This document shows positions 8,348 through 17,675 of a stretch of DNA of 64,000 nucleotides, in pieces. Origin of the DNA: Streptomyces xantholiticus. Lineage in GTDB: Bacteria > Actinomycetota > Actinomycetes > Streptomycetales > Streptomycetaceae. Location of the stretch: contig NZ_BMWB01000030.1 of assembly GCF_014651015.1 (NCBI RefSeq), positions 18,907 to 82,906 of the forward strand. The letters are read 5' to 3'. The stretch's first letter is position 1, and the number at the start of each line of letters is the position of its first letter. The translations under genes were made by a program, and so were the position numbers. The notes below the pieces were generated by a model. It did not search any database, had not been told where the DNA came from, and worked only from the letters and a program-made list of their open reading frames with translations.

Positions 8348-9235
8348 ATGGGAGGCGAGGCTCGGCGCAGGCGCAAAGGTCCGCTACAGGCCGGGCAATG
8401 GGCATCTCAGGCGACTCGGCGCCTCAGGGAGAGCCAGCCGGGCAGGTTGTGGGGTGACCTGTGGAGCCGGCTCACCGAGGCCGACTTCTTCGATCACGCG
8501 CTTCAGCTGGCCGCACTCGCGCTGCTGTGCTTCTTCCCGATGCTCATCGTCCTCACGGAGGCGACAGGCCGCGACACCGCGGCGGTCCTGATCCAGTGGC
8601 TGGGGCTGAACCAGGAGGCGGCAATGGCGGTGGCCTCGCTCATCGTTCCCGGGCCCGGCTCGGACACCGTGACGGTGGTGAGCGGCTTCCTCATGGCACT
8701 GGGGGCTATGGCCGTGGCGGGAACTCTGCAGAGTTGGTACCGGCTGCTCTTCGACGCCCCTGGTCGGGGATGGCGGGACGTCGTGGTCCAAGTGGTCTGG
8801 CTCGTGGGCCTGCTCGTCTTCAGCGCCGTCCAAACCGGACTGGGCCGCGTGATGGGAGGGCTGCCTCTCAGGAGCCTGGCGGGATGGGTCTGGGCGGTCG
8901 CCTTCTGGTGGGGCACGGTCTGGATCCTCCTCTCCGGCGCAGTACGGTGGCGCGCCCTCCTGCCTGCGGCGCTGGCCACAGGTGTGTGCTGGTCAGGCTT
9001 GGGCCTGTTCTCCACGCATTACTTCTCGGCATCGATCGTGGCAAACGAACAGCGGTATGGCCCGGTCGGCGTCGTCTTGATCATTATCTCCTGGCTGGTG
9101 GCGGTAGGGGTGGTCATCCATTTGGGCGCGGTGATCGGCTGCATGTTCACCGATCGCCTGGGCACGCCCCGTACCGAGCGTGACGGTCCCGCCGCACCGG
9201 ATCCCCCCGGGGCGGACCCCGACGCCCCCGCTTGA
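8348..9235 (+). CDS. YihY/BrkB-family (UPF0761) inner membrane protein
   Basis: About 295 residues from the ATG at 8348; starts further up to 8108 are possible. Six hydrophobic helices are visible: ALQLAALALLCFFPMLIVL, a segment near FLMALGAMAVAGTLQSW, then VVQVVWLVGLLVFSAVQ, LAGWVWAVAFWWGTVWILLSG, ALLPAALATGVCWSGLGLF and VLIIISWLVAVGVVIHLGAV. This order is that of the YihY family, once misnamed RNase BN; no RNase motif is present. Its role is unclear and it is often found with envelope stress genes. A broken paralogue lies at 4719-5196. Confidence 0.82.
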   Translation: MGGEARRRRKGPLQAGQWASQATRRLRESQPGRLWGDLWSRLTEADFFDHALQLAALALLCFFPMLIVLTEATGRDTAAVLIQWLGLNQEAAMAVASLIVPGPGSDTVTVVSGFLMALGAMAVAGTLQSWYRLLFDAPGRGWRDVVVQVVWLVGLLVFSAVQTGLGRVMGGLPLRSLAGWVWAVAFWWGTVWILLSGAVRWRALLPAALATGVCWSGLGLFSTHYFSASIVANEQRYGPVGVVLIIISWLVAVGVVIHLGAVIGCMFTDRLGTPRTERDGPAAPDPPGADPDAPA

Positions 9236-9701
9236 CCGCCGCCCGGTCAGGCCACCAAAGGGGACCCGCCCACGGTCCCGCACACCGCCGAAGACATCCG
9301 GTCGACGGTCCGGCAGACGGCCGGACGACCCATGGCGGGACGACAGCACAGACCCACCGGCGCAGCGGGCCCGCCCCTCGGCCCGGCGCCGCCAGGGCCG
9401 CGTTCACGGTGACCGCCACAATCAGCGTGGTCGCCGAGGTCGAGACCGTCAGCCCCGGTGATTGCGAGGTGCTCCTCTCCTCCGGAACAGGGCCAACGCT
9501 GCCTGATACCGCACCAGTAGTGGCTGGTCTGCGCCGCCCCGGTGACAAGCGGCCAGGCATGTAGGGCAGGATGAGCGGTCGCACCCGATGTCGTAAACAC
9601 GTCCGGGCGTGATCGTGCATCCTGGACTCGAGCAGGTGGCAAGTGACGAATGATCAGATCCGGCCGGTGGGCCGATTCCCGCGTCCTTCGGGAGGCGACC
9701 G
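9236..9701. other. Intergenic gap of about 465 bases
   Basis: I see no gene, IS remnant or strong hairpin here. It presumably carries the promoter of the MscS gene. Confidence 0.5.
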
Positions 9702-10778
9702 ATGAACCGGGACCTCGCCCTCGGCGACTTGATCGTGGCCGGGGTCGTCCTGGCGGCAGGCCTGTTGGTTGCGCTCCTTCTCCGCATGCTGCTGCTCTGG
9801 TTGGGCAAGCACGCGATGAGGACGCGCTGGAGCGGCGATGACGTCATCGTGCACGCGATGCGCGCGCTGGTGCCCTGGGCTGCGATCGCTGGTGGCGCTG
9901 CGGCTGCGGCTGCGGTGCTGCCGCTGACCAGGACGGTCCAGCGGCACGTCAACCAGTCCCTGACCGTGCTGCTCATCCTCGTCACGACCATCACGGCGGC
10001 CCGGGTGATCACCGGCCTGTTGCGTACGATCACGCAGTCACGCCCCGGGGTCGCAGGCTCGGCCACCATCTTCGTCAACATCACGCGCGTCGTTGTCCTC
10101 GCGATCGGCTGCCTGGTGGTGCTGCAGACCCTTGGTATCTCGATAGCCCCGCTCCTCACGGCCCTGGGCGTGGGCGGTCTCGCGGTCGCCCTGGCCCTCC
10201 AGGACACGCTCGCCAACCTCTTCGCGGGCATCCACATCCTCGCTTCGAAGACGGTCCAGCAAGGCGACTACATCAAGCTGAGCAGTGGCGAAGAGGGATA
10301 CGTCGTCGACATCAACTGGCGCCAGACGACCATCCGTGAGCTCTCCAACAACCTGGTCATCATCCCAAACAGCCGGCTCGCCGGCTCGAACATGACCAAC
10401 TACAACCGCCCCGAGCAGCAGATGACCCTGCTCGTCCAAGTGGGCGTCGGCTACGACAGCGACCTGGACCACGTCGAGCAGGTGACCAACGAGGTCGTCA
10501 CGGAGGTGATGACCGAGATCACCGGTGCCGTCCCCGACCACGAGCCCGCCGTGCGCTTCCACACCTTCGGCGACTCCCGCATCGGCATGACCGTCATCCT
10601 GGGGGTCGGTGAGTTCAGCGACCAGTACCGCATCAAGCACGAGTTCATCAAGCGTCTGCACAAGCGGTACTCGGCGGAGGGCATCCGCATTCCGGCGCCC
10701 GCACGGACGGTCGCGCTCCAACAGGGCTCGGTCACCATTCCGCATCAGCGGGACGCGGTCACCGAGATGGGGCTGTAA
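9702..10778 (+). CDS. MscS-family mechanosensitive ion channel
   Basis: The 358-residue product has about four N-terminal helices and the MscS pore helix TM3 near residues 145-175 (LLTALGVGGLAVALALQDTL). The conserved beta domain follows: GDYIKLSSGEEGYVVDINWRQT and NLVIIPNSRLAGSNMTNYNRP. The C-terminal vestibule ends near residue 335. It opens under membrane tension to release osmolytes after hypo-osmotic shock. The ATG follows CGGGAGGCGACCG. With HdeD-like, YihY, SHOCT and lipid kinase genes upstream it completes an envelope-stress themed group. Confidence 0.93.
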   Translation: MNRDLALGDLIVAGVVLAAGLLVALLLRMLLLWLGKHAMRTRWSGDDVIVHAMRALVPWAAIAGGAAAAAAVLPLTRTVQRHVNQSLTVLLILVTTITAARVITGLLRTITQSRPGVAGSATIFVNITRVVVLAIGCLVVLQTLGISIAPLLTALGVGGLAVALALQDTLANLFAGIHILASKTVQQGDYIKLSSGEEGYVVDINWRQTTIRELSNNLVIIPNSRLAGSNMTNYNRPEQQMTLLVQVGVGYDSDLDHVEQVTNEVVTEVMTEITGAVPDHEPAVRFHTFGDSRIGMTVILGVGEFSDQYRIKHEFIKRLHKRYSAEGIRIPAPARTVALQQGSVTIPHQRDAVTEMGL

Positions 10779-10824
10779 GTGGTTCGGTCCTGTCTCACCT
10801 TTTCGGTGGTGACGCAGCGTGCTG

Positions 10825-11385
10825 CTACCCGGGGAGGATCCGGTGACGCAGGAGGGCGAATCCCGCCCGGCCTTACATCTGTCGCGCGATCAGCATGGTC
10901 TTGGTGTTGACGCCCTCGGCGGGGCCGTTGCCGTAGGGGAGGGCGAGGCCGGCGACGCCGGCGTCGTGGTCCGGGTCGAGGCCGTTGAGAAACGGCCGGC
11001 ACACCGGGCTCTTCGGTGCGGCGCAGGTGATCGCGGTAGGGGTCGACCAGGCAGGCGCGGTATTGGGGCGGGCGATGGAGCCGGTCGGGCTCGGGTACGT
11101 ACCGCTCGGATGTGTTCAGGGCGAGATTGAGCCGTCGAGCGCAGTCCAGCAGTCCCACACCGTTGTCGATCAGGGCATGGAACGCGTGCCGGCGTTCCAG
11201 GGCGGTGTGTTCGCGGGTGAGCCCCTGTCGTTTCGGTCCGGCCTTCGCCCAGCAGGTGCTGTGCGCCGCCACCACCTTCTCCACCGCCCTCGCCAGGCCG
11301 TGCCACGGATGCCACCGATCACTGACCTGCGTCGTTTCGGTCCGGGCGCGGCGGATCATCTCGGCATACGTCACCAGCACCCCAG
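10825..11385 (-). pseudogene. ISL3-family transposase remnant
   Basis: On the minus strand one frame reads TTQVSDRWHPWHGLARAVEK, then LVDPYRDHLRR, both typical ISL3 transposase segments. After an internal deletion near 10990 a second frame gives LPYGNGPAEGVNTKTMLIARQM, an in-frame TAA, and then GRAGFALLRHRILPG ending at 10825. The conserved C-terminal NGPAEGVNTK motif identifies the family. The element is dead through the deletion, the frame change and the stop codon. It separates the mscS and PiT genes. Confidence 0.75.
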
Positions 11386-11602
11386 TGCCCGGCATGGCGC
11401 CCGGCTCGCGCCCGGCCCGCACCGTGTATGGGCACCCTGCGGCCTGTTCCGGTCCGTGCAGAGCGACGTTCATCCGCCGTGTGCGTGTCGCGTGTCCGTG
11501 CCCGGCAACCGCGGGGGTTTCGCGGCAGGATGGAGACAGGGCGAGGGTGCCTGCGGCCGTCCGGGTGCCGTGACCGTGTGCGTGGCGAAAGGTGATCCGG
11601 CC

Positions 11603-12601
11603 ATGGAGCTCACTCTGGTGGTGCTGATCATCATCGTGGGGCTGACGTTCGACTTCACCAACGGCTTCCACGACGCCGCGAACGCGATTGCCACCTCCAT
11701 CTCCACCCGGGCCCTCACGCCCCGCATCGCCCTGGCCATGGCCGCCGTGATGAACTTCCTCGGTGCCTTCCTGGGCACCGAGGTGGCCAAGACCGTCGGC
11801 AGCGGCATCATCGCTGCACCTCAGGAACTGTCCGGCCTGCTGCTGGTGTTGTGCGCGCTCATCGGCGCGATCGGCTGGAACGTCTTCACCTGGTGGCGGG
11901 GGCTGCCGACCTCGTCCTCCCACGCCCTGATCGGCGGACTGGTCGGTGCCGCCCTCGCCGCCTCCGCCACCGTGCACTGGACCGGCATTGTGGACAAGGT
12001 CCTGCTGCCCATGCTGCTGTCCCCGCTGGTCGGCGTGGCCCTCGGCTACACACTGCACACGATCATCCTGTGGGCGTTCCGCCGCTCCGCCCCGCGCCCC
12101 GTCACCCGCCGCTTCCGTATGGCGCAGACCATGTCAGCCGCCGCCATGGGCCTCGGACACGGGCTGCAGGACGCGCAGAAGACCATGGGCGTCATCGTCC
12201 TCGCGTTGGTCACGGCGGGATGGCAGGACGACTTCTCCGTACCCCTTTGGGTGATCGCGGCAGTGGCCGTGGCGATGGCCGCCGGCACCTACAGCGGCGG
12301 ACGCCGCATCATCACCACCCTGGGCCGGCGCATCGTCCACCTCGACCCGCCACGCGGCTTCGCCGCCGAGACCGCCGCCACGGCCGTCCTCTACACCACC
12401 GCGTTCGTCTTCAAGGCCCCGATCTCCACCACCCAGACGATCACCGCGGCCATTCTGGGCGCCGGCGCGACCCGGCGCATCTCGGCCGTGCGCTGGCAGG
12501 TGGCCCGTTCCATCGGCACCGCGTGGATCCTCACCTTCCCCGGAGCCGGGCTGCCCGCCGCCGCCCTCTATCTGATCCTGCACGCCATCACTGGCCTGTG
12601 A
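11603..12601 (+). CDS. PiT-family inorganic phosphate transporter
   Basis: A 332-residue membrane protein starting MELTLVVLIIIVGLTFDFTNG. It carries both halves of the PiT signature: TFDFTNGFHDAANAIATSIS near the N-terminus, and GHGLQDAQKTMGVIVLAL in the second half. About nine to ten helices are apparent. PiT proteins import phosphate, often as a metal-phosphate complex, using the proton or cation gradient. The ATG follows AAAGGTGATCCGGCC; the frame is open upstream over the ISL3 remnant but that part is not coding. No PhoU-like partner is adjacent; the next gene is a Streptomyces hypothetical. Confidence 0.93.
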   Translation: MELTLVVLIIIVGLTFDFTNGFHDAANAIATSISTRALTPRIALAMAAVMNFLGAFLGTEVAKTVGSGIIAAPQELSGLLLVLCALIGAIGWNVFTWWRGLPTSSSHALIGGLVGAALAASATVHWTGIVDKVLLPMLLSPLVGVALGYTLHTIILWAFRRSAPRPVTRRFRMAQTMSAAAMGLGHGLQDAQKTMGVIVLALVTAGWQDDFSVPLWVIAAVAVAMAAGTYSGGRRIITTLGRRIVHLDPPRGFAAETAATAVLYTTAFVFKAPISTTQTITAAILGAGATRRISAVRWQVARSIGTAWILTFPGAGLPAAALYLILHAITGL

Positions 12602-12619
12602 CCGCAGCGGAGGCCCACG

Positions 12620-13243
12620 ATGCCCACCCCACCCACTCCCAAGTCGGGCAAGCCACCAGGCGCCGGCCTCCCCGACGGCCTCCCCGTGCCAGGCCGCTTC
12701 AGTCATCTGCACCCCGACGACGGCGCCTGCCTGATGGAGGAGGCCTCCCTGCTGGCCACCGGCCGCTTCACCGACCGACCGCCCGGCACGCATCCGGTAC
12801 TCGCGGCGCTCGCCCGTGCGGTCAACGACGCCGTCGACGACGCCACCCGCCACACCCTGTGGCCGCTGGCCGCCGATCTTGCCGACGCCAACCCCGCCGA
12901 CCGTGCCTACGGTCCGCTATTGGTGGGCACGGTCGTGGACGCCGCCCTCCGCGTGCGGCCCGAGTCTCGGCGCCTGAAATGGCGCAGCGCGGCCTGCCAC
13001 GCCCGGGCCCACCGGCTCGCCCGAGCCCGTACCGCGACGACACCGGCCCGCATCGCCGACATGCTGTGGTGGCGCGGCCCCGGCCACCACCACCTCGAAC
13101 ACGCCCTCCGCGTCCTGCTCACCGCCCCCGACGCCGACCAGCGCCTCGCCCGGCTCCTTCACCGGGCCGTGAGCGAGGCCCGGGTCCGAACCACCGTGGA
13201 ACAGGCACCGACCCACGCGGAGACCTCCTCTCAGCGCGGATGA
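12620..13243 (+). CDS. Hypothetical protein downstream of PiT transporter
   Basis: A 207-residue soluble protein rich in Arg, Ala and His. Noticeable segments are FSHLHPDDGACLMEEASLLATG, FTDRPPGTHPVLAALARAVND and PADRAYGPLLVGTVVDAALRV. It begins 18 bases after the PiT gene with GCAGCGGAGGCCCACG before the ATG and is probably co-transcribed. I recognise the general look of a conserved Streptomyces hypothetical with N-terminal 'P.H..DGACL.E' and helical repeats, but no established function. Confidence 0.7.
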   Translation: MPTPPTPKSGKPPGAGLPDGLPVPGRFSHLHPDDGACLMEEASLLATGRFTDRPPGTHPVLAALARAVNDAVDDATRHTLWPLAADLADANPADRAYGPLLVGTVVDAALRVRPESRRLKWRSAACHARAHRLARARTATTPARIADMLWWRGPGHHHLEHALRVLLTAPDADQRLARLLHRAVSEARVRTTVEQAPTHAETSSQRG

Positions 13244-13520
13244 ATCCCGGCCTGCGGAGCCGGGCCGGCTGGGCAGGTGGGTCGGCCGAGGCAGACCACC
13301 AGCAGGCAGTGCTGGTCCGGTTGTGTGGTCGTCGGGGGGCTCGGCTGGGACGCTCCCTGGTCCGTGCCTCGGTGGCCGCCGCCGTCGGGCGCCGCTGCTG
13401 GGCCCGTGTCGCTGCGGTCGGAGGCCGCCGGAGCGGGTGCCGGTGGCGAGGCCGGCGGCTGCTGTGGTGAGGTCGCCGCCGATGCGGGACGGGGGGACGC
13501 CGGACGAGACGAGGCCACTG

Positions 13521-15803
13521 TCACGAGCGGCGGAAGCTCACCTCGGCCCACGTCAGGTCGGCGGTGTCCTCCAGCGTGTAGGTCCCGGGTTCCAGAGCGG
13601 CGCGCAGCGCGTCCGCCCGGCGCGTGTCTCCGGGCATGACGACCAGGCTGAGGCCTGGTTGTCGTGCCCCGTCCTGGATGCTGAGCACCATCTCAGCAGG
13701 GGTCTCCTGCCCGCGAAGGGCCGCGCTGAGAACGCTGCGCACCAGTGCCGTCCGGGCCGCTGCGTCCACGGGCGGCACGTCGAGGTCCGCATGGGCGTGG
13801 ACGGTCACCACACAGCCCGACTCCCGGGCACCGCCGACCAGTTCACGCAGGGGCCGGTCGAACACCCCTGGCAGGTGGAGTTCGTCGCGGATGGACTGGG
13901 CCAGCCGGTCCGCCCGTCCCCGCAGTGCACCCGGATCGTGCGTTTCGCCGGTGGCCACCGAGCGGAGGAACGGCAGCACCTGCTCGTCGATCTCGGCGAG
14001 CCGTCTGCGATGCTGCACCGCTCGCGCCCGGGCCGCCGACTCGGTCGCCACGACCACCATGCGGTGCCGGTGGGCGTCCAGGACCGCGCCGCCCAAAGTG
14101 ACCAGTGTGCGTCTGATGACCAGCCCCATCACGACGCCCATCGCCGGAGCGAGCATCGCCGGCAGCGCCATGGCGACCGCACCCGTCGGTGTCGCCGCGG
14201 CCGGCGGATCGGCGGCCACCAGGATGACTATGCCCGCCTCCTCGCACGCCAGTGCCAGTGCCGTCTGCCGCAGCGGACGCACGACGACGAGCAGGGTCAG
14301 AAGCGGCGTCACCGCGCCGATCGGCCACGACCGATAGTCCGTTATGCCCTCCGGCGGGATCACCAGCAGGCTGCTCACCGCGCCGGCGGTCGCCACGACC
14401 AGCAGCACGGCGGCCACCTTCGCGCTGATCCGGCGGTGTGCCCGGCCGAGCAGGATGCACGTAGCCGCGGTCAGGGCCGCGTACCACACCAGATGCGCCA
14501 CCATCTGGGGCATGTGCACGGTCCGGACCACCGCGACGACGACCATGACCGCCAGATACGGCAGACACACCGCGGCCAGCGGTGCACGGACGTCCCCCAC
14601 CGCTGCCCGCAGCGTCTCCAGCCGCCCGCGTCGGCCCGCCGGCACACCACCGCCCGGGGCGGCCACCGGCGAGCTCCACCGCAGACGCACCGTGGTACCG
14701 CGTCCGGGTTCGCTGTGGACGTCGGCCTCCCCGCCGACGTCCGTCATGCGCTGACGCACCGAGTCCTGCAGTCCCACGGCCGTCTTGCGGACCTGGGAGA
14801 CGGAGAACCCCTTGCCGTTGTCGCAGACGGCCAGTTCCAGGGCGCGCCGGTCTCCGCTCAGCCGGACGTGGACGTGCGAGGCGCCGGCGTACCGCACATT
14901 GCGCAGCGCCTCGACGGCCGCCCCGGTACACGCGGCAGCCACCTCGTGCGGCAGCGGCAATCCACCCGACGGGAAGTCGGTCGAGACCCGCGGGCGGGGG
15001 AGGCCACCGACGGAGGTCGCCACGAGCCCCGACAGCAACGACACGAGGTCGGTCTCGGCGCCGTCCTCCTCCGGGGCCGCCCCGGCGGTGAGCCCGGCCA
15101 CCGCACGACGGGCCTCCGCGCGCTGCTCGTCGACGGGGACGCCGCGTGTGCCCGCGGCTCGAAGCGCGGCACCGACGTCGTCATGAAGCAGACGCTGGAA
15201 GTCCCGTTGGCTCCGTCGCGCGGCCTGTTCCCGCGCGGCGGCCTCGCTCGCGTCCAGGTCCTCGCGTACGGCGGCGTCGGCTCGCTCCCCGGCGCCACGC
15301 ATGACCGGGGCCAGCACGGCCGCGGCCACACCCCCGGCGAACGGCGGCCAGATCCCCTCCAGAGCCGTCCACATGCCCTCGTGCCACCCGGCCGCCACCT
15401 GTGCCGCCAGACAAACCACGGCCAGGGGCCGGCCCCATACGCCGGGAAGGTATGCCACGGCGAGGAGAACCGCCGTGACCGTCACCATGCAACGCAGTCC
15501 CGTTACGATCTCGTCGGGCTGCTCGAGCGCGTACGCGGCGTGCACGGCCAGTGCCACGGCCACCGCCGTCAGGGCGTCGTACCGCCCGATCCGTACGAAG
15601 GCACCCCGGTAGGCCCAGGCCGCGGTGCACCCCGCGAAGAGCACCGCTGCCGCCGATGTCAGCGGATGGAGCCCGACCGACCCGGAGACGACCAGCGACG
15701 CCACCACGATCCACCAGGCGACGACGAACAGCAGGGCCATGCCGGCGAACGACCGCCGGAGCGCGCTCTCCACGCCGGAGCGGTAGGTGCCGCGTCCCGT
15801 CAC
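13521..15803 (-). CDS. Sensor histidine kinase with two transmitter-like modules
   Basis: The GTG at 15803 overlaps the response regulator stop (GTGA), which sets the start; the product has 760 residues. The N-terminal half has about five membrane helices, a linker with the likely phospho-acceptor (FQRLLHDDVGAAL, near residue 205) and a HATPase_c domain (EALRNVRYAGA, then ELAVCDNGKGFSV and GRGTTVRLRW). A second block of about six helices follows from residue about 395, then a second dimerisation-like helix reading RRLAEIDEQVLPFL without histidine and a short domain lacking clear N and G boxes. This is a duplicated, partly degenerate architecture. It should signal to the coupled NarL-type regulator. 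Confidence 0.85.
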   Translation of the reverse strand: MTGRGTYRSGVESALRRSFAGMALLFVVAWWIVVASLVVSGSVGLHPLTSAAAVLFAGCTAAWAYRGAFVRIGRYDALTAVAVALAVHAAYALEQPDEIVTGLRCMVTVTAVLLAVAYLPGVWGRPLAVVCLAAQVAAGWHEGMWTALEGIWPPFAGGVAAAVLAPVMRGAGERADAAVREDLDASEAAAREQAARRSQRDFQRLLHDDVGAALRAAGTRGVPVDEQRAEARRAVAGLTAGAAPEEDGAETDLVSLLSGLVATSVGGLPRPRVSTDFPSGGLPLPHEVAAACTGAAVEALRNVRYAGASHVHVRLSGDRRALELAVCDNGKGFSVSQVRKTAVGLQDSVRQRMTDVGGEADVHSEPGRGTTVRLRWSSPVAAPGGGVPAGRRGRLETLRAAVGDVRAPLAAVCLPYLAVMVVVAVVRTVHMPQMVAHLVWYAALTAATCILLGRAHRRISAKVAAVLLVVATAGAVSSLLVIPPEGITDYRSWPIGAVTPLLTLLVVVRPLRQTALALACEEAGIVILVAADPPAAATPTGAVAMALPAMLAPAMGVVMGLVIRRTLVTLGGAVLDAHRHRMVVVATESAARARAVQHRRRLAEIDEQVLPFLRSVATGETHDPGALRGRADRLAQSIRDELHLPGVFDRPLRELVGGARESGCVVTVHAHADLDVPPVDAAARTALVRSVLSAALRGQETPAEMVLSIQDGARQPGLSLVVMPGDTRRADALRAALEPGTYTLEDTADLTWAEVSFRRS

Positions 15804-16492
15804 TCCGCCACGTCCGGGCCGATGTCGATGTGCCCGTCCAGCACCGAGCGCCACACCAGCTGGGAGTTGTAGTCGAGCTTCTTGCCGCCGCCTTTGGCGA
15901 ACGCGTCGATGGCACGCCTGCGGTGGGTCTTCACGGTGTCCTCCGACATGTACAGGCGCTTGGCGATGTCCGCCGGCCTCAATCCGCGGGCCAGCAGCTC
16001 CAGCACCTCGAGCTGCCTCGCACTGAGACGGACCTTCCCCCGCTGGTCGTTGACGATCTGGTGGGCCAGCCGGCTGGAGACGTACGCCTTCCCGCTGTGC
16101 GCGGCCCCGATGGCCTCGACGAGCTGAGCGTCCGGGTCCTCCTTCAGCACCAGTCCCAAGGCCCCGGCCTCGATACCTCTGCGGACCACCACGGGGCGGT
16201 GCTCACGGCTGAACAGCATGACGTGCGGGCCCCATTCCCGCAGACGCCCGACGTTCTCGCCGACGTCGCTTCCGTCGCTCAACTCGATGTCCAGCAGTAC
16301 GACGGTGGGAACCACCGTCACCCTCGAGGGCAGGTCCGTGACGGTCTCGGCGCTGCCCACCCATGTGACCTCGGGCGCCAACTCGGTGAGGCAGGCACGA
16401 ATGCCGTGCAGGATCACCGGGTGGTCGTCGACGGCGGCCAGGAGCGCCCCGGCCGCTGTGTCCTCACTGCTCGCACCCTGCGTACCGTTCAT
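15800..16492 (-). CDS. NarL/LuxR-family response regulator
   Basis: 230 residues. The receiver domain shows AVDDHPVILHG (acidic pocket), VVLLDIELSDGSDV with the phospho-acceptor Asp near residue 68, a switch Ser in VMLFSREH and the Lys in LVLKEDPD. The C-terminal LuxR helix-turn-helix reads LSARQLEVLELLARG, then MSEDTVKTHRRRAIDAF, followed by a 35-residue tail that ends GHIDIGPDVAE. It is translated first and overlaps the kinase by four bases, so the two are translationally coupled. The divergent genes at 16691 and 17101 are the obvious candidate targets. Confidence 0.92.
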   Translation of the reverse strand: MNGTQGASSEDTAAGALLAAVDDHPVILHGIRACLTELAPEVTWVGSAETVTDLPSRVTVVPTVVLLDIELSDGSDVGENVGRLREWGPHVMLFSREHRPVVVRRGIEAGALGLVLKEDPDAQLVEAIGAAHSGKAYVSSRLAHQIVNDQRGKVRLSARQLEVLELLARGLRPADIAKRLYMSEDTVKTHRRRAIDAFAKGGGKKLDYNSQLVWRSVLDGHIDIGPDVAE

Positions 16493-16690
16493 CCTTCTCC
16501 CTCACGATGACGCCCCTGAAAGCCTGAGGAAGGGTCTACCACCGGGCGGCGGGCGAGTATGTCCCCTTTCCCGGGGACATACAGTGACGTCCCGCCGAAG
16601 CGAAGGTAGGTGAACCGGCCGGTCCCCGCAGCCACTTGGCGAGTGGCCGCGGTGCCGGCGCACCACACACCCACAGATCAGGAGCAGACC

Positions 16691-17074
16691 ATGGGCAGGT
16701 TCACCAAGCGGGTCGGCGCCTTCGAGTCCCCGCACTCGGTCGCCGACACGATGACGATCCTCTACAACGGCGTGTCCGAGCAGCTCAGCAACGCCACGCC
16801 GACTGTCTCAGAGCCCGGCCTGGCCGCCTCGATCTACCTGACCCGCTTCGACGACAGCGGCCTGACGGTGACCGCGGGCAACAGGATCGAGACGTACTTC
16901 CGCTTCATGGTCGACGTCACGTCCAACGGCAGCGGCTGCGTCGGTGAGGCGTACTTCGACCGGCGCATGGGAGCGATCAACCGCTGGATGGGCAACGCCA
17001 TGGGGCTCACCGGCGGCCTCTCCCTCACGTTCCAGCAATGCAGTATCCGCACCCGCGGCTGGACCATCGCCTGA
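16691..17074 (+). CDS. Unknown 127-aa protein divergent from the two-component system
   Basis: The ATG follows CAGGAGCAGACC. The 127-residue product (MGRFTKRVGAFESPHSV at the start) is polar and beta-rich, with many Thr, Ser and Asn residues and segments such as GLAASIYLTRFDDSGLTVTAG and SCVGEAYFDRRM-like stretches. Two cysteines are present. No signal peptide or membrane helix is seen and I do not recognise the family. It lies 27 bases before the Cys-rich gene, so the two probably form one transcript facing away from the kinase/regulator pair. Confidence 0.65.
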   Translation: MGRFTKRVGAFESPHSVADTMTILYNGVSEQLSNATPTVSEPGLAASIYLTRFDDSGLTVTAGNRIETYFRFMVDVTSNGSGCVGEAYFDRRMGAINRWMGNAMGLTGGLSLTFQQCSIRTRGWTIA

Positions 17075-17100
17075 TTCGCCGAGGCGGAGGAGGAACGAAC

Positions 17101-17388
17101 ATGAGCCAGGTCAAGTGCAGGTGCGGCCAGACACTGGAGAAGTGCTGCACACGCGGTTGCAGCCGCTGCACCTCGGGATACCGCTGCTCGACACATGGCA
17201 AAGACTGGGCCCGCACGACCGGGGGCGGCCTGTTCAGCTCCGGCCGCACGGGCAGCGGCGCCAGATGTCGCAAGGACCACACGCCGGTCGTCAACTGTCC
17301 TCACTGCAATGGCCGGGCAGGCAGAACATGCAGCACCTGCGGCGGGACCGGCCAGACCTGTCCGACACACGGCCAGTTCTGGCAGTGA
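17101..17388 (+). CDS. Cys-rich zinc-ribbon-like small protein
   Basis: A 95-residue protein with about 16 cysteines, starting MSQVKCRCGQTLEKCC after GGAGGAGGAACGAAC. The C-terminal part (NCPHCNGRAGRTCSTCGGTG) has CxxC pairs spaced like the DnaJ-type zinc fingers, although there is no J domain. The N-terminal part has further CxC, CC and CxxC groups and two His-Gly pairs (STHGKDW, PTHGQFW), which could add metal ligands. It is likely to bind zinc and could bind protein or nucleic acid. It is probably co-transcribed with the 127-residue gene. Confidence 0.7.
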   Translation: MSQVKCRCGQTLEKCCTRGCSRCTSGYRCSTHGKDWARTTGGGLFSSGRTGSGARCRKDHTPVVNCPHCNGRAGRTCSTCGGTGQTCPTHGQFWQ

Positions 17389-17599
17389 CCGCCTGCCGGG
17401 CCGCTGACGCGGCGAACGGTGGGCCTGCCGTGATCGCAGGCCCACCACCGTCGGCCACCGACCCGGCGCAGGCCGCCGAGGCGCTCTGCGAGGTCGCCGC
17501 GGGCGCAGAGATCCCCAGTCGGCCAGCGCCCCGTTTCGACTGCCCAAGACAGGCCGCGCCTGTCGTAGGCCCAGCCGCTCGTCTTGGTTCGGTGACCCG

Positions 17600-17636
17600 C
17601 GTCACACCCGGCGGCTGTCAGCAATCGGGGCGCCGT
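17600..17636 (+). promoter_or_regulatory. Possible ECF-type promoter elements
   Basis: CGTCACA at 17600-17606 and CGTC at 17633-17636 resemble the -35 and -10 words known for ECF41 sigma promoters, but the spacing between them (26 bases) is too long. TGTCA at 17616 is too close. Only a weak candidate for autoregulation of the oxidoreductase/sigma pair. Confidence 0.2.
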
Positions 17637-17675
17637 CTCGTTCAAGGGGCACGCGAACGAGACAGGAGCAACGCA

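Noticed and set aside
10790..10812. TCACC...GGTGA pair near the ISL3 remnant as a sixth dyad copy
   Set aside because: The spacing differs and the sequence fits an ISL3 terminal repeat better.
17600..17636. Clear ECF41 promoter before the oxidoreductase gene
   Set aside because: Similar words exist but the spacing is wrong; kept only as a weak candidate feature.
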